NCBI GenBank assembly: GCA_052267165.1
Contig: JBKQHO010000022.1
Coordinates: 1 to 64,000 of the forward strand
Length of the DNA stretch: 64,000 nt
Direction: 5' to 3'
Origin: CAWICD01 sp052267165
Lineage (GTDB): Bacteria > Vulcanimicrobiota > Vulcanimicrobiia > Vulcanimicrobiales > Vulcanimicrobiaceae
The notes beneath the pieces are model-generated. The model did no database searches. It was not told the origin of the DNA and worked only from the letters and a program-made list of their open reading frames with translations. This document shows, in pieces, positions 1 to 7,727 of this stretch. The position numbers and the translations under genes were made by a program. Position 1 is the stretch's first letter. Each line of letters opens with the position of its first letter.

Positions 1-118
1 GGTTGAAGGACTCCAGCTTGACCAAGACCGTGCCCGCGATCCCCTTGTTGAGGCGCGGGATCTTGACCAGCGGCGTGTTGCCGAACGTGTCGGCCAGGTT
101 GTCGTAAATGCGTGCCAT
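1..118 (-). CDS. cysK: Cysteine synthase A, N-terminal part (cut by window edge)
   Basis: The reverse strand from 118 encodes MARIYDNLADTFGNTPLVKI, followed by a segment rich in the usual CysK residues (NTPLV, VLVKLES). This is the conserved start of O-acetylserine sulfhydrylase, a PLP enzyme that makes cysteine from O-acetylserine and sulfide in the cytoplasm. The catalytic PLP lysine and the rest of the protein lie beyond the window. A GGAG ribosome site lies about 8 bases before the ATG. Directly upstream are an intrinsic terminator and a polycysteine mini-ORF, so expression is probably controlled by attenuation. The whole sulfate assimilation locus lies next to it. Confidence 0.88.
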   Translation of the reverse strand, partial: MARIYDNLADTFGNTPLVKIPRLNKGIAGTVLVKLESFN

Positions 119-155
119 GCGTGCTCCATCGGACGCCGGGCTCGTGCGATCCGGC

Positions 156-191
156 AAAAGAAAGAACCCTCCGGCGTTCGGCGGAGGGTTC
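156..191 (-). terminator. Intrinsic terminator in the cysK leader (attenuator)
   Basis: On the minus strand a perfect 10-bp stem (GAACCCTCCG with CGGAGGGTTC, 164-173 and 182-191) with an 8-base loop is followed by TTTCTTTT (163-156). It lies between the polycysteine mini-ORF and the cysK start, so it would stop cysK transcription unless an alternative fold prevents it. Segments of the mini-ORF after the Cys codons (GGTTCG, GGAGG) are complementary to the 5' arm (CGAACC, CCTCC), giving a possible antiterminator. Confidence 0.82.
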
Positions 192-221
192 GCGCAGCGG
201 TTTCTGTCTAACGGCTCCAGA

Positions 222-299
222 CTATGCGCGTGCGATCCTCCCCCGAACCAGCGAGGACGGACAACAGCACGAACAGAGCTCTGCAAACGGCCGCAACAT
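222..299 (-). CDS. Polycysteine leader peptide of cysK (25 aa)
   Basis: The minus-strand ORF from ATG at 299 to TAG at 222 encodes 25 residues with the core ELCSCCCPSS, four Cys codons in five positions. It sits 8 bases after a good -10 box, so the mRNA probably starts at or next to the ATG (leaderless). A terminator follows 31 bases after its stop codon, and cysK follows that. Ribosome stalling on the Cys codons when Cys-tRNA is scarce would be the sensor. Polycysteine leaderless mini-ORFs acting as attenuators are known in mycobacteria; assignment here is by position, composition and the parallel cases before cysH and cysI. Confidence 0.78.
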   Translation of the reverse strand: MLRPFAELCSCCCPSSLVRGRIARA

Positions 300-307
300 G
301 CGCTTGA

Positions 308-337
308 AGGCTAGCATCGTGCTGTGGGCTTTGTCAA
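308..337 (-). promoter_or_regulatory. Promoter of the cysK leader
   Basis: Minus-strand TTGACA (332-337) and TAGCCT (308-313) are separated by 18 bases. The predicted start of transcription is at about 300, one base from the ATG of the polycysteine mini-ORF at 299. Confidence 0.7.
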
Positions 338-839
338 GGAGGTCGGGTAGCCCCTTCTCGCCTTGGCCGGTAAGCTCGCTTGCAGGCGCGGCCGGCCGGC
401 CGCCTAGCATTAGCAATTAGGAAGGATCCTAGCTCGGCCCGCTGCGGTCTTGCCGCGAAGCACGATCGCCGCGATCGTGAGACGGTCGTCGCCCCATCGT
501 GAGGAAGCGCGACTCTCAATCGGTGTTAACGCGAACTTAAAGTGCGGCGAGGCTTGCCTGAAAGCTATTTTTGTTAACGGCTTAAGCGCTCCACGGCGGC
601 CTTCGCGCGCTTTTAGAATGCTATTGACGTGTGCCTTTTGGTGTGCTTACAATTGCCTGTCAAACGACGCCATGGGACCACGCGAGATCGAAACGCTTCC
701 CGGCCCAAAGACAACATTTGTCGCATCCTCGCGTTCCGACGATAGGGTGACAAGAGAGACCGTGCGGCAGCCAACGGCTGCGGCACGAATCCGGCATTTC
801 ACGCGATATGCAATTAAGTTCTAACATGAGAAGCAGGGA
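338..839. other. Long intergenic region, no supported gene
   Basis: About 500 bases between the cysK promoter and the phasin-like gene. Several short open frames exist in both strands, but none has a recognisable protein or a convincing ribosome site. The section 520-660 is richer in A and T than its surroundings and may hold the promoter of the gene at 840. I see no clear riboswitch or tRNA. Confidence 0.5.
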
Positions 840-1274
840 GTGAAATTGAGCACGCAAGGTAGCACTGCCAAGTATATCGAGGTTTCCTGCGACGCGTACG
901 GTCTGATCGTCGATGTTCTCGCCTCGGCCAGCCGCGCCAGGCTCGCCTATTGGAAATCGATCTGGGAGCTCGCCTCCCGGCCGTACGCTTCGACCGCGCT
1001 CGAACCGGCGGTTCGGGAAAGCTTTGAGCGCGCGAGCGAGCTGACGAATCTCACGGTGGATGAGCTTCGTGCGCGCGGCAAGCGCACGGCCGAATTTTCC
1101 GAGAAGTTCCTGGGCGAAGTCGAAAAACTGCAAGACGCGGGCGTCGAAGTCTTTCGCGATTCCCTCAAAGCGTTTGTTTCGAGCGTCGAGCAGGTCAAGG
1201 ACGCGACGGCTGACCTTTCCATCAACGGCAAGTCAGCTGAAAAGCCCGTGAATCTCGTAGCCGCCTCGAACTAG
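840..1274 (+). CDS. Helical phasin-like protein, function uncertain
   Basis: A 144-residue, cysteine-poor protein with long amphipathic helices and no signal peptide or membrane segment. The middle (about residues 35-125) is a continuous helical stretch such as FERASELTNLTVDELRARGK, resembling phasins (small proteins coating polyhydroxyalkanoate granules), but I cannot name a family with confidence. The start is GTG at 840; TTG at 846 in the same frame would sit at better distance from the AGGGAG site at 835-840. Its stop overlaps the stop of the convergent cysNC gene in a shared CTAG. No PHA synthase is visible in the window, so the phasin idea has no support from context. Confidence 0.55.
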   Translation: MKLSTQGSTAKYIEVSCDAYGLIVDVLASASRARLAYWKSIWELASRPYASTALEPAVRESFERASELTNLTVDELRARGKRTAEFSEKFLGEVEKLQDAGVEVFRDSLKAFVSSVEQVKDATADLSINGKSAEKPVNLVAASN

Positions 1275-3124
1275 AAGATCAGCCGGTCCTCGACGTAGCG
1301 CAAAACTGCGTCGACGGCCTCGTCAACGGACAGTAAGGTCGTGTCGACGACGAGCTCGGGCTCGAAGGGCTCTTCGTAGTCGCCGGTGATCCCGGTGAAA
1401 TCGTCGAGCTCTCCGGCCCGCGCTTTGCGATAGTGGCCCTTCGGATCGCGCCGTTCGCAGACGGCCGCGTCGGCCTTGACGTAGATCTCGTGGAACGCCT
1501 CACCGCCGGCGCGCCGCGCAAGCGCGCGGTCCGCGCGGTAGGGTGAGATGAACGCCGCGATCGCGATCGTGCCGGCGTCGGCGAACAACGCCGCGACCTC
1601 GCCGATGCGGCGGATGTTCTCGTGCCGGTCCTCGGCCGAGAAGCCGAGATCGCTGCACAGCCCGGTGCGGACGTTGTCGCCGTCGAGCACGTAGGCGTGC
1701 GCGCCGAGCTCGAACAGGCGCCGCTCGAGATGCATCGCAAGCGTCGACTTTCCGGCGGCCGGCAGACCCGTGAGCCACAGCACCGCACCGCGATGATGGT
1801 TGAGGCGTGCCCGCGCTTCGGCGCCGACCAAATGGCCGACCGGCACGACGTCGCCGCCGCGCGCCTGCACCGTTCCACCAAGCGCGGCGAGCACCGTGCC
1901 GCCCGCTACGATGTCGATGCCGTCGAGCAAGATGAAACGCGCCAGCCCGCGGTGGTGGCCGACGGTGTCGAGCGCCAGCAGCTCGGGGCTCGTGAAGATG
2001 ACTTCCGCGACGTCGTTCGTGCGCGCCCAGCGCGCGTCGGCGCGGTCCAGTGACTCGATCTGGATGATCCGTTCGAACGCGCTGACGACCACTTGCGCCG
2101 TGCGCGTTCCCAAGTGCAGCCGAAACGCGTCGCCGACCGAGAGCGGCCGTTCCCCCAGCCACAGCAGCCGAGCCCGGAAGGCCGTCGCCAGCGCGGGTAA
2201 GTGGATCGCGTCGCTGACGACGTCGCCGCGGTCCACGAACAACGGCGCGTCGAGGGTGATGCCGACCGACTCGCCGGCCCGGGCCGTCACCTTGCCGTTC
2301 GGCGGCCAGGCTTCGAGCGATTCGATCCGGGCGCTCTGACGCGACGGTGAGAGCACGATCTGTTGGCCGACCGCGAGCGAACCGGACTCGATCCGGCCGA
2401 CCACGATGCGCTGCAAGTCGCGGCGCACGATGCCCTGGACGGCGACGCGCAGTTCGTCTCCATCGTTGCGGACGGCGGAAGGTAGCGCAAGCAGCGCGTC
2501 GAGGACGGTCGGCCCGTCGTACCAGGGCATGCTCGGGGCGGCGGCGGCCACGTTCTCGCCGTCGCGCGCGCAGACCGGCACGAAGGCGGTCGGCACGATG
2601 CCGATGCGTTCGAGCAGCGCGCTCAGCTCGGCGCGAATCGCAGTGTAGCGCGCCGCGGAGTAGCCCACGCGATCCATCTTGTTGATCGCGACCACGACGC
2701 GCTCGACGCCGATCAGCTCGAGCAGCAGCGAGTGCCGGCGCGTCTGCTCGCTGACGCCGTCGTGCGCATCGACCAGCAGCAAGGCTGCGTCGGCATCCGA
2801 TGCGCCGGTGACCATGTTGCGCAAGAATTCCTTGTGGCCTGGCGCGTCGATCAGCACGACGTCGCGGCCCGGCGTGCGCATCCAGATGCGCGTCGTGTCG
2901 ATGGTGACGGCTTGATCGCGTTCGCTCTGCAACGCGTCGAGCACGAACGACCATTCGAAAGCGGCTCCGCGGCGCTCGCTGACGCGCTGCAGTTCGGCGA
3001 CCTTGCCTTCGGGCAGATTGCCGGTGTCGTGGAGCAGGCGCCCGATCAGCGTCGACTTGCCGTGGTCGACGTGTCCGACCGCGACGACGCGCAGTTGCGG
3101 GGCGAGCTCGAGTCCGACCGCCAT
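1271..3124 (-). CDS. cysNC: Bifunctional sulfate adenylyltransferase subunit 1 / adenylylsulfate kinase
   Basis: A fusion of the EF-Tu-like GTPase CysN (about residues 1-430) with the APS kinase CysC (about 435-617). CysN carries the G1 motif GHVDHGKS, DAPGHKEF (G3) and NKMD (G4). CysC carries a second P-loop, GLPAAGKST, and the DGDNVR and FISPYRADR motifs. With CysD it makes APS from sulfate and ATP using GTP hydrolysis; the kinase domain turns APS into PAPS. The chosen ATG at 3124 overlaps the cysD stop codon (TGATG), which indicates translational coupling. A GTG one codon earlier is possible. Length is normal for CysNC. Confidence 0.95.
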   Translation of the reverse strand: MAVGLELAPQLRVVAVGHVDHGKSTLIGRLLHDTGNLPEGKVAELQRVSERRGAAFEWSFVLDALQSERDQAVTIDTTRIWMRTPGRDVVLIDAPGHKEFLRNMVTGASDADAALLLVDAHDGVSEQTRRHSLLLELIGVERVVVAINKMDRVGYSAARYTAIRAELSALLERIGIVPTAFVPVCARDGENVAAAAPSMPWYDGPTVLDALLALPSAVRNDGDELRVAVQGIVRRDLQRIVVGRIESGSLAVGQQIVLSPSRQSARIESLEAWPPNGKVTARAGESVGITLDAPLFVDRGDVVSDAIHLPALATAFRARLLWLGERPLSVGDAFRLHLGTRTAQVVVSAFERIIQIESLDRADARWARTNDVAEVIFTSPELLALDTVGHHRGLARFILLDGIDIVAGGTVLAALGGTVQARGGDVVPVGHLVGAEARARLNHHRGAVLWLTGLPAAGKSTLAMHLERRLFELGAHAYVLDGDNVRTGLCSDLGFSAEDRHENIRRIGEVAALFADAGTIAIAAFISPYRADRALARRAGGEAFHEIYVKADAAVCERRDPKGHYRKARAGELDDFTGITGDYEEPFEPELVVDTTLLSVDEAVDAVLRYVEDRLIF

Positions 3125-3918
3125 CACATGTACCCGCCCGTGCGCAGTCGCTCGAAGGCATCTTCGGTCTCGTGGTCCATCACGCGTCCGGCACGTTCGG
3201 GCTGTCGCGTCGTCTCGAGCTCGGCGATGATCGCTTGGATCGTGGTCGCCTGCGACGCGAACGGGACGGTGATGTTGCGCTCGCCGAGCGACCGGTAGCG
3301 CATGCCGTCACGCGCCAGATAGAGCGGAACGATCGGAATGCTCTCGCGCTCGGTGTAGCGCCAAACGTCGACTTCCGTCCAGTGCAACAAAGGATGGATG
3401 CGCAGGTGGTGTCCGTCGGGCACGTCGGTGTGATAGACGTCCCAGAGCTCCGGCGGTTGGTGTTTGACGTCCCAAGCCCCGTCGGGCAGGCGCGGCGAGA
3501 ATACGCGCTCCTTGGCGCGCGTCGCTTGTTCGTCGCGCCGGATCCCGACGATGACGCCGCGATAACGCTCGCGCGCGATCAACTCGCGCAGACCGGCGGT
3601 CTTGCGGGCGGCTGCCCGCGTCGCCGGCGGCAGCGTCGGGTCGATCGACGACTCGGGCGGACACAGCTCGTTGTGGAAGTCGAGGCTCCACGCTTGCGCG
3701 AGCTCGTCGCGAAACTGGTAGACTTCGGGCAGCTCCATCTCGGTATCGAGCAGAACGACCGGGAAGGGGACGGTGCCGAAGAACGCTTTCCGCGCCAGCC
3801 AGAGCAAGGCCGTCGAATCTTTTCCCATCGACCACAGCATGCACAGCGGCGCGACGCGGAAATAGGCCTCGCGCAGGATAGCGATCGAGCGCGCCTCGAG
3901 TTCGTCAAGAAGATTCAT
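3124..3918 (-). CDS. cysD: Sulfate adenylyltransferase subunit 2
   Basis: A 264-residue PP-loop ATP pyrophosphatase with SMGKDST near residue 30 (the SxGKDS nucleotide loop) and the conserved DTEMELPEVYQFRD, GIRRDEQATRAKER and RSLGERNIT segments of CysD. It catalyses adenylyl transfer from ATP to sulfate together with the CysN half of the next gene. The two genes overlap and form a divergent operon facing cysH. A possible -10 box (TATAGT on the minus strand, about 3954-3959) lies roughly 40 bases upstream. Unlike cysK, cysH and cysI, this operon has no visible Cys-rich mini-ORF or terminator in its leader. Confidence 0.96.
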   Translation of the reverse strand: MNLLDELEARSIAILREAYFRVAPLCMLWSMGKDSTALLWLARKAFFGTVPFPVVLLDTEMELPEVYQFRDELAQAWSLDFHNELCPPESSIDPTLPPATRAAARKTAGLRELIARERYRGVIVGIRRDEQATRAKERVFSPRLPDGAWDVKHQPPELWDVYHTDVPDGHHLRIHPLLHWTEVDVWRYTERESIPIVPLYLARDGMRYRSLGERNITVPFASQATTIQAIIAELETTRQPERAGRVMDHETEDAFERLRTGGYM

Positions 3919-4014
3919 GCGAAGACCATTCTTGGGGCGATGTCGAGGACGCGACTATACGCAGCCGCCGGCCGGGAGACCTGCACGCGCCGCGCCGAGC
4001 CGGACCGCCGGATA

Positions 4015-4043
4015 TTGACGGTACTCCCCCGGCGTGCTATAAA
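4015..4043 (+). promoter_or_regulatory. Promoter of the cysH operon leader
   Basis: TTGACG (4015-4020) and TATAAA (4038-4043) are separated by 17 bases, a near-consensus housekeeping promoter. The expected start site is 4050-4051, exactly at the ATG of the polycysteine mini-ORF. Confidence 0.8.
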
Positions 4044-4050
4044 CGACCCC

Positions 4051-4110
4051 ATGCAGCGTAGGGGGTGTTGTTGCGCGATGTGTTGCGGCGATTCGAGAGG
4101 ATCGGCGTAG
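4051..4110 (+). CDS. Polycysteine leader peptide of the cysH operon (19 aa)
   Basis: The complete peptide is MQRRGCCCAMCCGDSRGSA, with five Cys among 19 residues (codons TGT TGT TGC then TGT TGC). The ATG is 7 bases after the -10 box, so it is predicted to be leaderless. Bases 4101-4107 (ATCGGCG), just before the stop codon, are perfectly complementary to 4157-4163 (CGCCGAT) in the following terminator. A ribosome that reaches the stop would mask them and allow termination; one stalled at the Cys codons would leave them free for an antiterminator. This fits classic amino-acid attenuation, here for cysteine. Confidence 0.85.
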   Translation: MQRRGCCCAMCCGDSRGSA

Positions 4111-4152
4111 TCGGGTTGCGCGCTTAAGACGCTGGTTGTCTTTTCGCAAAGC

Positions 4153-4184
4153 CCCTCGCCGATTGCGGCGAGGGTTTTTTGTTT
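4153..4184 (+). terminator. Intrinsic terminator in the cysH leader (attenuator)
   Basis: A 9-bp stem (CCCTCGCCG with CGGCGAGGG, 4153-4161 and 4166-4174) with a 4-base loop is followed by TTTTTTGTTT. It lies between the polycysteine mini-ORF and cysH, so it must be read through for the operon to be expressed. Confidence 0.88.
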
Positions 4185-4220
4185 GCTCTCCCATCTCACC
4201 GGAGGCGACGCTGTCTTTCC

Positions 4221-4934
4221 ATGGTTTCCATTCATACCCCGGAGTTGCGTCTCACGCCGGAGTTACGGGCGCGGCGCGTGCTCGACTGGGCGTTCGAGGT
4301 CTACCGGGAGCGCCTCGCGCTGGCGTGCTCGTTCGGCGGCCCCTCGGGGCTGGTGCTTGTCGACCTGCTCGCCCGCGCCGGGCTGCGCGCTCCGGTCTAC
4401 TTTCTCGACACGGGGCTGCTCTTCGCGGAGACGTACGCGCTCGTCGATCACGTCCAGGCGCGGTACGGTATCCAGGTGGAAGCCGTGCGCAGCGAGCTCG
4501 ACCTCCAGAGCCAAGCTGAGCGCTATGGCCCCGAACTGTGGAGGCGCGATCCGGATGCGTGCTGCAACGTGCGGAAGGTCGTTCCGCAGCGTGCCTTCTT
4601 AGCGCGTTTCGAAGCCTGGATCAGCGGCATCCGCCGCGACCAATCGGCGACTCGGGCCGAAACCAAGCTCGTCGATTGGGACGACCGTCCGGGCGGTCTG
4701 ACCAAGATTAGCCCGCTGGCCGACTGGAGCGAGGCCGACGTGTGGGGCTACGTCTACGCGAACGACGTGCCCTACAATCCGCTGCACGACGCAGGTTATC
4801 CGAGCCTGGGGTGCGTGTCGTGCACGCGGCGAGTCGCCGCGGGCGAGGAGGCGCGCGCCGGGCGCTGGCCGGGCTTCACGAAGACGGAATGCGGCCTGCA
4901 CGCGCACGCCGGGCGCGTCGGGGGCGCCTGTTGA
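4221..4934 (+). CDS. cysH: Assimilatory adenylylsulfate (APS) reductase
   Basis: A 237-residue sulfonucleotide reductase. It has both cysteine pairs that bind the [4Fe-4S] cluster in the APS-specific class (DACCNVRKVVP and GCVSC) and the catalytic KTECGLH near the C terminus, whose Cys forms the S-sulfo intermediate resolved by thioredoxin. Presence of the cluster cysteines argues for APS rather than PAPS as substrate. The ATG at 4221 gives the best family alignment; a GGAGG at 4201 is rather far upstream. The last codons overlap the TTG start of the downstream ATPase. It heads an operon with the sulfate importer, behind a polycysteine attenuator. Confidence 0.93.
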   Translation: MVSIHTPELRLTPELRARRVLDWAFEVYRERLALACSFGGPSGLVLVDLLARAGLRAPVYFLDTGLLFAETYALVDHVQARYGIQVEAVRSELDLQSQAERYGPELWRRDPDACCNVRKVVPQRAFLARFEAWISGIRRDQSATRAETKLVDWDDRPGGLTKISPLADWSEADVWGYVYANDVPYNPLHDAGYPSLGCVSCTRRVAAGEEARAGRWPGFTKTECGLHAHAGRVGGAC

Positions 4935-5905
4935 GCGTCGCCATCGAGGGCGTCAGCAAGTCGTTCGGCAGCGTGCGTGCCTTACGCGACGTCGAATTCG
5001 CAGTCGAACGGGGATCGCTCGCGGCCTTGCTCGGCCCTTCGGGCTGCGGCAAATCGACGCTGCTGCGCGTGATTGCGGGCTTCGAATCCGCCGACGCGGG
5101 CTGCGTGCGGCTCGACGGACGCGAGGTGACGGAGCTGCCGGCCGGCAAGCGCGACGTCGGCTTCGTCTTCCAGAACTACGCGCTCTTTCCGCACAAGACG
5201 GTCGCCGAGAACGTCGGTTTCGCGCTAGCGGTGCGCAAGCGCCCCGCCGCCGAGGTGCGGGCGCGCGTCGCCGAGTTGCTCGAGCTGATGCAGCTCGACG
5301 GCTACGGAAAGCGGCGCCCCCACCAACTCTCCGGCGGCCAGCGCCAGCGCGTCGCACTGGCCCGAGCGCTCGCCTCGAACCCCTCGACGCTGCTGCTCGA
5401 CGAGCCGTTCGGCGCGCTCGACTTGCAGGTTCGCAAGGATCTGCGGCGCTGGCTGCGCACGATGCACGAGCGCACGCACGTGACGACGATTTTGGTGACG
5501 CACGACGCCGAGGAAGCGATGGAAATTGCCGACCGCATCGTCGTCCTGCGCGAGGGCGTCGTGCAGCAAGAAGCGCCGCCGCGCCACGTGTATACGCACC
5601 CGGCCAATCCCTTCGTGATGGGCTTTCTGGGCGAAGTCAATGCGCTGCGCAGCAGCGGCTCCACGATCTACGTGCGGCCGACCGACTTCCGAATCGAGAA
5701 CCGCCCCTTCGCTGAAGCGACGGCCGCGTCGGTGCGGCGCATCCTCGACGTGGGTGCGCGCACGCAGCTCGAGTTGACGCTGAGTGACGGCCAGCGCGTG
5801 GTCGCGGAGCTCGACGCAGAGCGCTCGGCGCGCTTGGGCTTGCAGCTCGGCGCGACGGTCTACGTCGAGCCCACCCGCTTTCGCGACTTCGGAATGGGGA
5901 TATGA
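4931..5905 (+). CDS. cysA: Sulfate ABC transporter ATP-binding protein
   Basis: A 324-residue ABC ATPase with Walker A GPSGCGKST, Q-loop region VFQNYALFPH, signature LSGGQRQR, Walker B LLLDEPFGALD and switch histidine in LVTHDAEEA. A C-terminal regulatory region (about 235-324) ends in VYVEPTRFRDF, typical of CysA/ModC-type subunits. It energises sulfate or thiosulfate import with the two permeases downstream. TTG at 4931 is the chosen start because the reading frame upstream lies inside cysH; it overlaps the cysH stop (TTGA). The stop overlaps the ATG of the binding-protein gene. Confidence 0.93.
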   Translation: MSVAIEGVSKSFGSVRALRDVEFAVERGSLAALLGPSGCGKSTLLRVIAGFESADAGCVRLDGREVTELPAGKRDVGFVFQNYALFPHKTVAENVGFALAVRKRPAAEVRARVAELLELMQLDGYGKRRPHQLSGGQRQRVALARALASNPSTLLLDEPFGALDLQVRKDLRRWLRTMHERTHVTTILVTHDAEEAMEIADRIVVLREGVVQQEAPPRHVYTHPANPFVMGFLGEVNALRSSGSTIYVRPTDFRIENRPFAEATAASVRRILDVGARTQLELTLSDGQRVVAELDAERSARLGLQLGATVYVEPTRFRDFGMGI

Positions 5906-6906
5906 TTAAATCGATAGCGGCGCTGGCCGCTTTTTTCATCGCGCTGGTCCCGCTGGGGGCCCGGGCCGACACGACCGATGCGACGCTGCTCAACGTCTCT
6001 TACGACCCGACGCGCGAGTTCTATTCGGCCTATAACGATCTGTTCGCCAAATACTGGAAAGCGAAGACGGGCCAGAGCGTCAGCATCAAACAGTCGCACG
6101 GCGGCTCGGGCGCGCAGGCGCGGGCCGTGATCGAGGGGCTCGAGGCCGACGTGGTCACGCTGGCGCTGGCCTACGACATCGACGCGATCGCCGACAAAGG
6201 GAAATTGCTCCCGGCTTACTGGGCCACGAAACTTCCCGACAACGCGAGCCCCTACACGTCGACGATCGTGTTTCTCGTGCGCAAGGGCAACCCGAAGGGG
6301 CTGCACGATTGGAAGGATCTGACGCGCGACGGCGTGGCGGTGATCACGCCGAACCCCAAGACCAGCGGTGGCGCACGCTGGAATTTCCTGGCCGCCTACA
6401 GCTACGGATTACGCAGCAACCACCTCGACGACGCCAAAGCCCGCGCCTACGTCACGGCGCTGTACAAGAACGTGCCCGTCCTCGACAGCGGCGCGCGCGG
6501 CGCGACCACGACCTTCACCGAGCGCGGCATCGGCGACGTCCTGCTGGCCTGGGAGAACGAAGCGTTTCTCGCCTTGCGCGAGCATCCCGGCGCGTTCGAG
6601 GTCGTCGTGCCCAAGACGAGCGTGCTGGCCGAGCCGCCGGTCGCGGTCGTCGAGGTCAACGCGCAGAAGCACGGCACCGAGAAGCTGGCCGAAGCCTACC
6701 TGCGCTATCTCTACACGCCGTCGGCGCAAGCGCTCGCGTGCGACTACGGATACCGTCCGAGGCTGACCGCGGTTTACGCCCGCTGCAAGACGCACTTCCC
6801 GCAGATCGACCTGGTCTCGATCGCGTCGTTCGGCGGCTGGCAAGCGGCCCAAGCGCGTTTCTTCGCCGACGGCGGCGTGTTCGACCAGATCTATCAGCCG
6901 CATTGA
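5902..6906 (+). CDS. sbp: Sulfate-binding periplasmic protein
   Basis: A 334-residue extracytoplasmic solute receptor with an N-terminal signal peptide (hydrophobic stretch about residues 4-21, cleavage likely after GARA). The mature part has family motifs LLNVSYDPTREFY, QSHGGSGAQARAV, ADVVTLALAYDIDAI and NPKTSGGARWNFLAAY of the Sbp/CysP family. It captures sulfate outside the membrane and hands it to the CysT/CysW permeases. The gene overlaps cysA and cysT by four and three bases respectively, so it is translated within the same operon. Whether sulfate or thiosulfate is preferred cannot be told from sequence. Confidence 0.94.
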   Translation: MIKSIAALAAFFIALVPLGARADTTDATLLNVSYDPTREFYSAYNDLFAKYWKAKTGQSVSIKQSHGGSGAQARAVIEGLEADVVTLALAYDIDAIADKGKLLPAYWATKLPDNASPYTSTIVFLVRKGNPKGLHDWKDLTRDGVAVITPNPKTSGGARWNFLAAYSYGLRSNHLDDAKARAYVTALYKNVPVLDSGARGATTTFTERGIGDVLLAWENEAFLALREHPGAFEVVVPKTSVLAEPPVAVVEVNAQKHGTEKLAEAYLRYLYTPSAQALACDYGYRPRLTAVYARCKTHFPQIDLVSIASFGGWQAAQARFFADGGVFDQIYQPH

Positions 6907-7727
6907 TGGCGCGCGACTCGATTCCCGGCCGGTCGCTGGCGCTGGGCACCACGGTTACGCTAGTGACCTTGATGGTGCTCATTCCGCTCGCCGTGGTCGG
7001 ATTGACCGCGAGCGGCATGTCGGGCGAACGGCTGGCGGCGGCGCTGCTCTCGCCGCGCGCGCTGGCCGCCTTCCGGCTCACCTTCGGCGCCTCGCTCGCC
7101 GCCGCCGCGCTCGACGTGGTGCTCGGGACGTACGTGGCCTGGATCCTGGTCAACTATCGCTTCGCCGGACGCCCGCTGCTCGACGCGCTCGTGGACATTC
7201 CGCTGGCGTTGCCGACAGCCGTCACCGGCATCGCGCTCGCGACGCTCTACAGCGCGCACGGGTGGGCCGGCAGCCTGATCGAAGCGCATGGTCTGCACGT
7301 CGCCTATACGCCGCTCGGCGTCGGACTCGCACTCGCGTTCGTCGGCTTTCCGTTCGTGGTGCGCACGGTGCAGCCGGTGCTGGCGGCACTGCCCGCCGAT
7401 CTCGACGAAGCCGCCGCTTCGCTCGGCGCCGACCGGCTGGCGACGATCGTTCGCGTGACCTTGCCGCTGCTGGTTCCCTCGATGCTGGCGGGCTTCGCGC
7501 TGGCGCTCGCGCGCGCGCTCGGCGAATACGGTTCGGTGATCTTCATCTCCGGCAACATGCCGCTGCGCACGGAGATCGTGCCGCTCCTGATCGTGACCCG
7601 GCTCGAAGAATACGACTACCAAGGCGCGGCCGCGATCGCGAGCGTGCTGCTGGTGGCGTCCTTCGTGCTGCTGTTCGCGATCAACGTGGTGCAGCGCCGG
7701 ATCACGCTGGCGAGGTCGGGGACGTGA
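6906..7727 (+). CDS. cysT: Sulfate ABC transporter permease subunit CysT
   Basis: A 273-residue inner membrane permease with about six transmembrane helices and the EAA cytoplasmic loop (LDEAAASLGADRLATIVRVTLP), which docks on the ATPase. The order ATPase, binding protein, CysT, CysW and the LARALGEYGSVIFISGN segment are typical of sulfate importers. The ATG at 6906 overlaps the binding-protein stop codon (TGATG), so translation is coupled. The stop overlaps the GTG start of cysW. Confidence 0.94.
   Translation: MARDSIPGRSLALGTTVTLVTLMVLIPLAVVGLTASGMSGERLAAALLSPRALAAFRLTFGASLAAAALDVVLGTYVAWILVNYRFAGRPLLDALVDIPLALPTAVTGIALATLYSAHGWAGSLIEAHGLHVAYTPLGVGLALAFVGFPFVVRTVQPVLAALPADLDEAAASLGADRLATIVRVTLPLLVPSMLAGFALALARALGEYGSVIFISGNMPLRTEIVPLLIVTRLEEYDYQGAAAIASVLLVASFVLLFAINVVQRRITLARSGT

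Noticed and set aside
119..221. SAM, T-box or other riboswitch in the sulfur gene leaders
   Set aside because: The leaders are short, and I see no conserved SAM-I core or T-box (TGG-containing bulge) sequence; the polycysteine ORF plus terminator explains them better.
450..824. Plus-strand ORF of 124 codons
   Set aside because: No ribosome site, no recognisable domain, biased toward Arg/Pro, with low-complexity composition; treated as intergenic.
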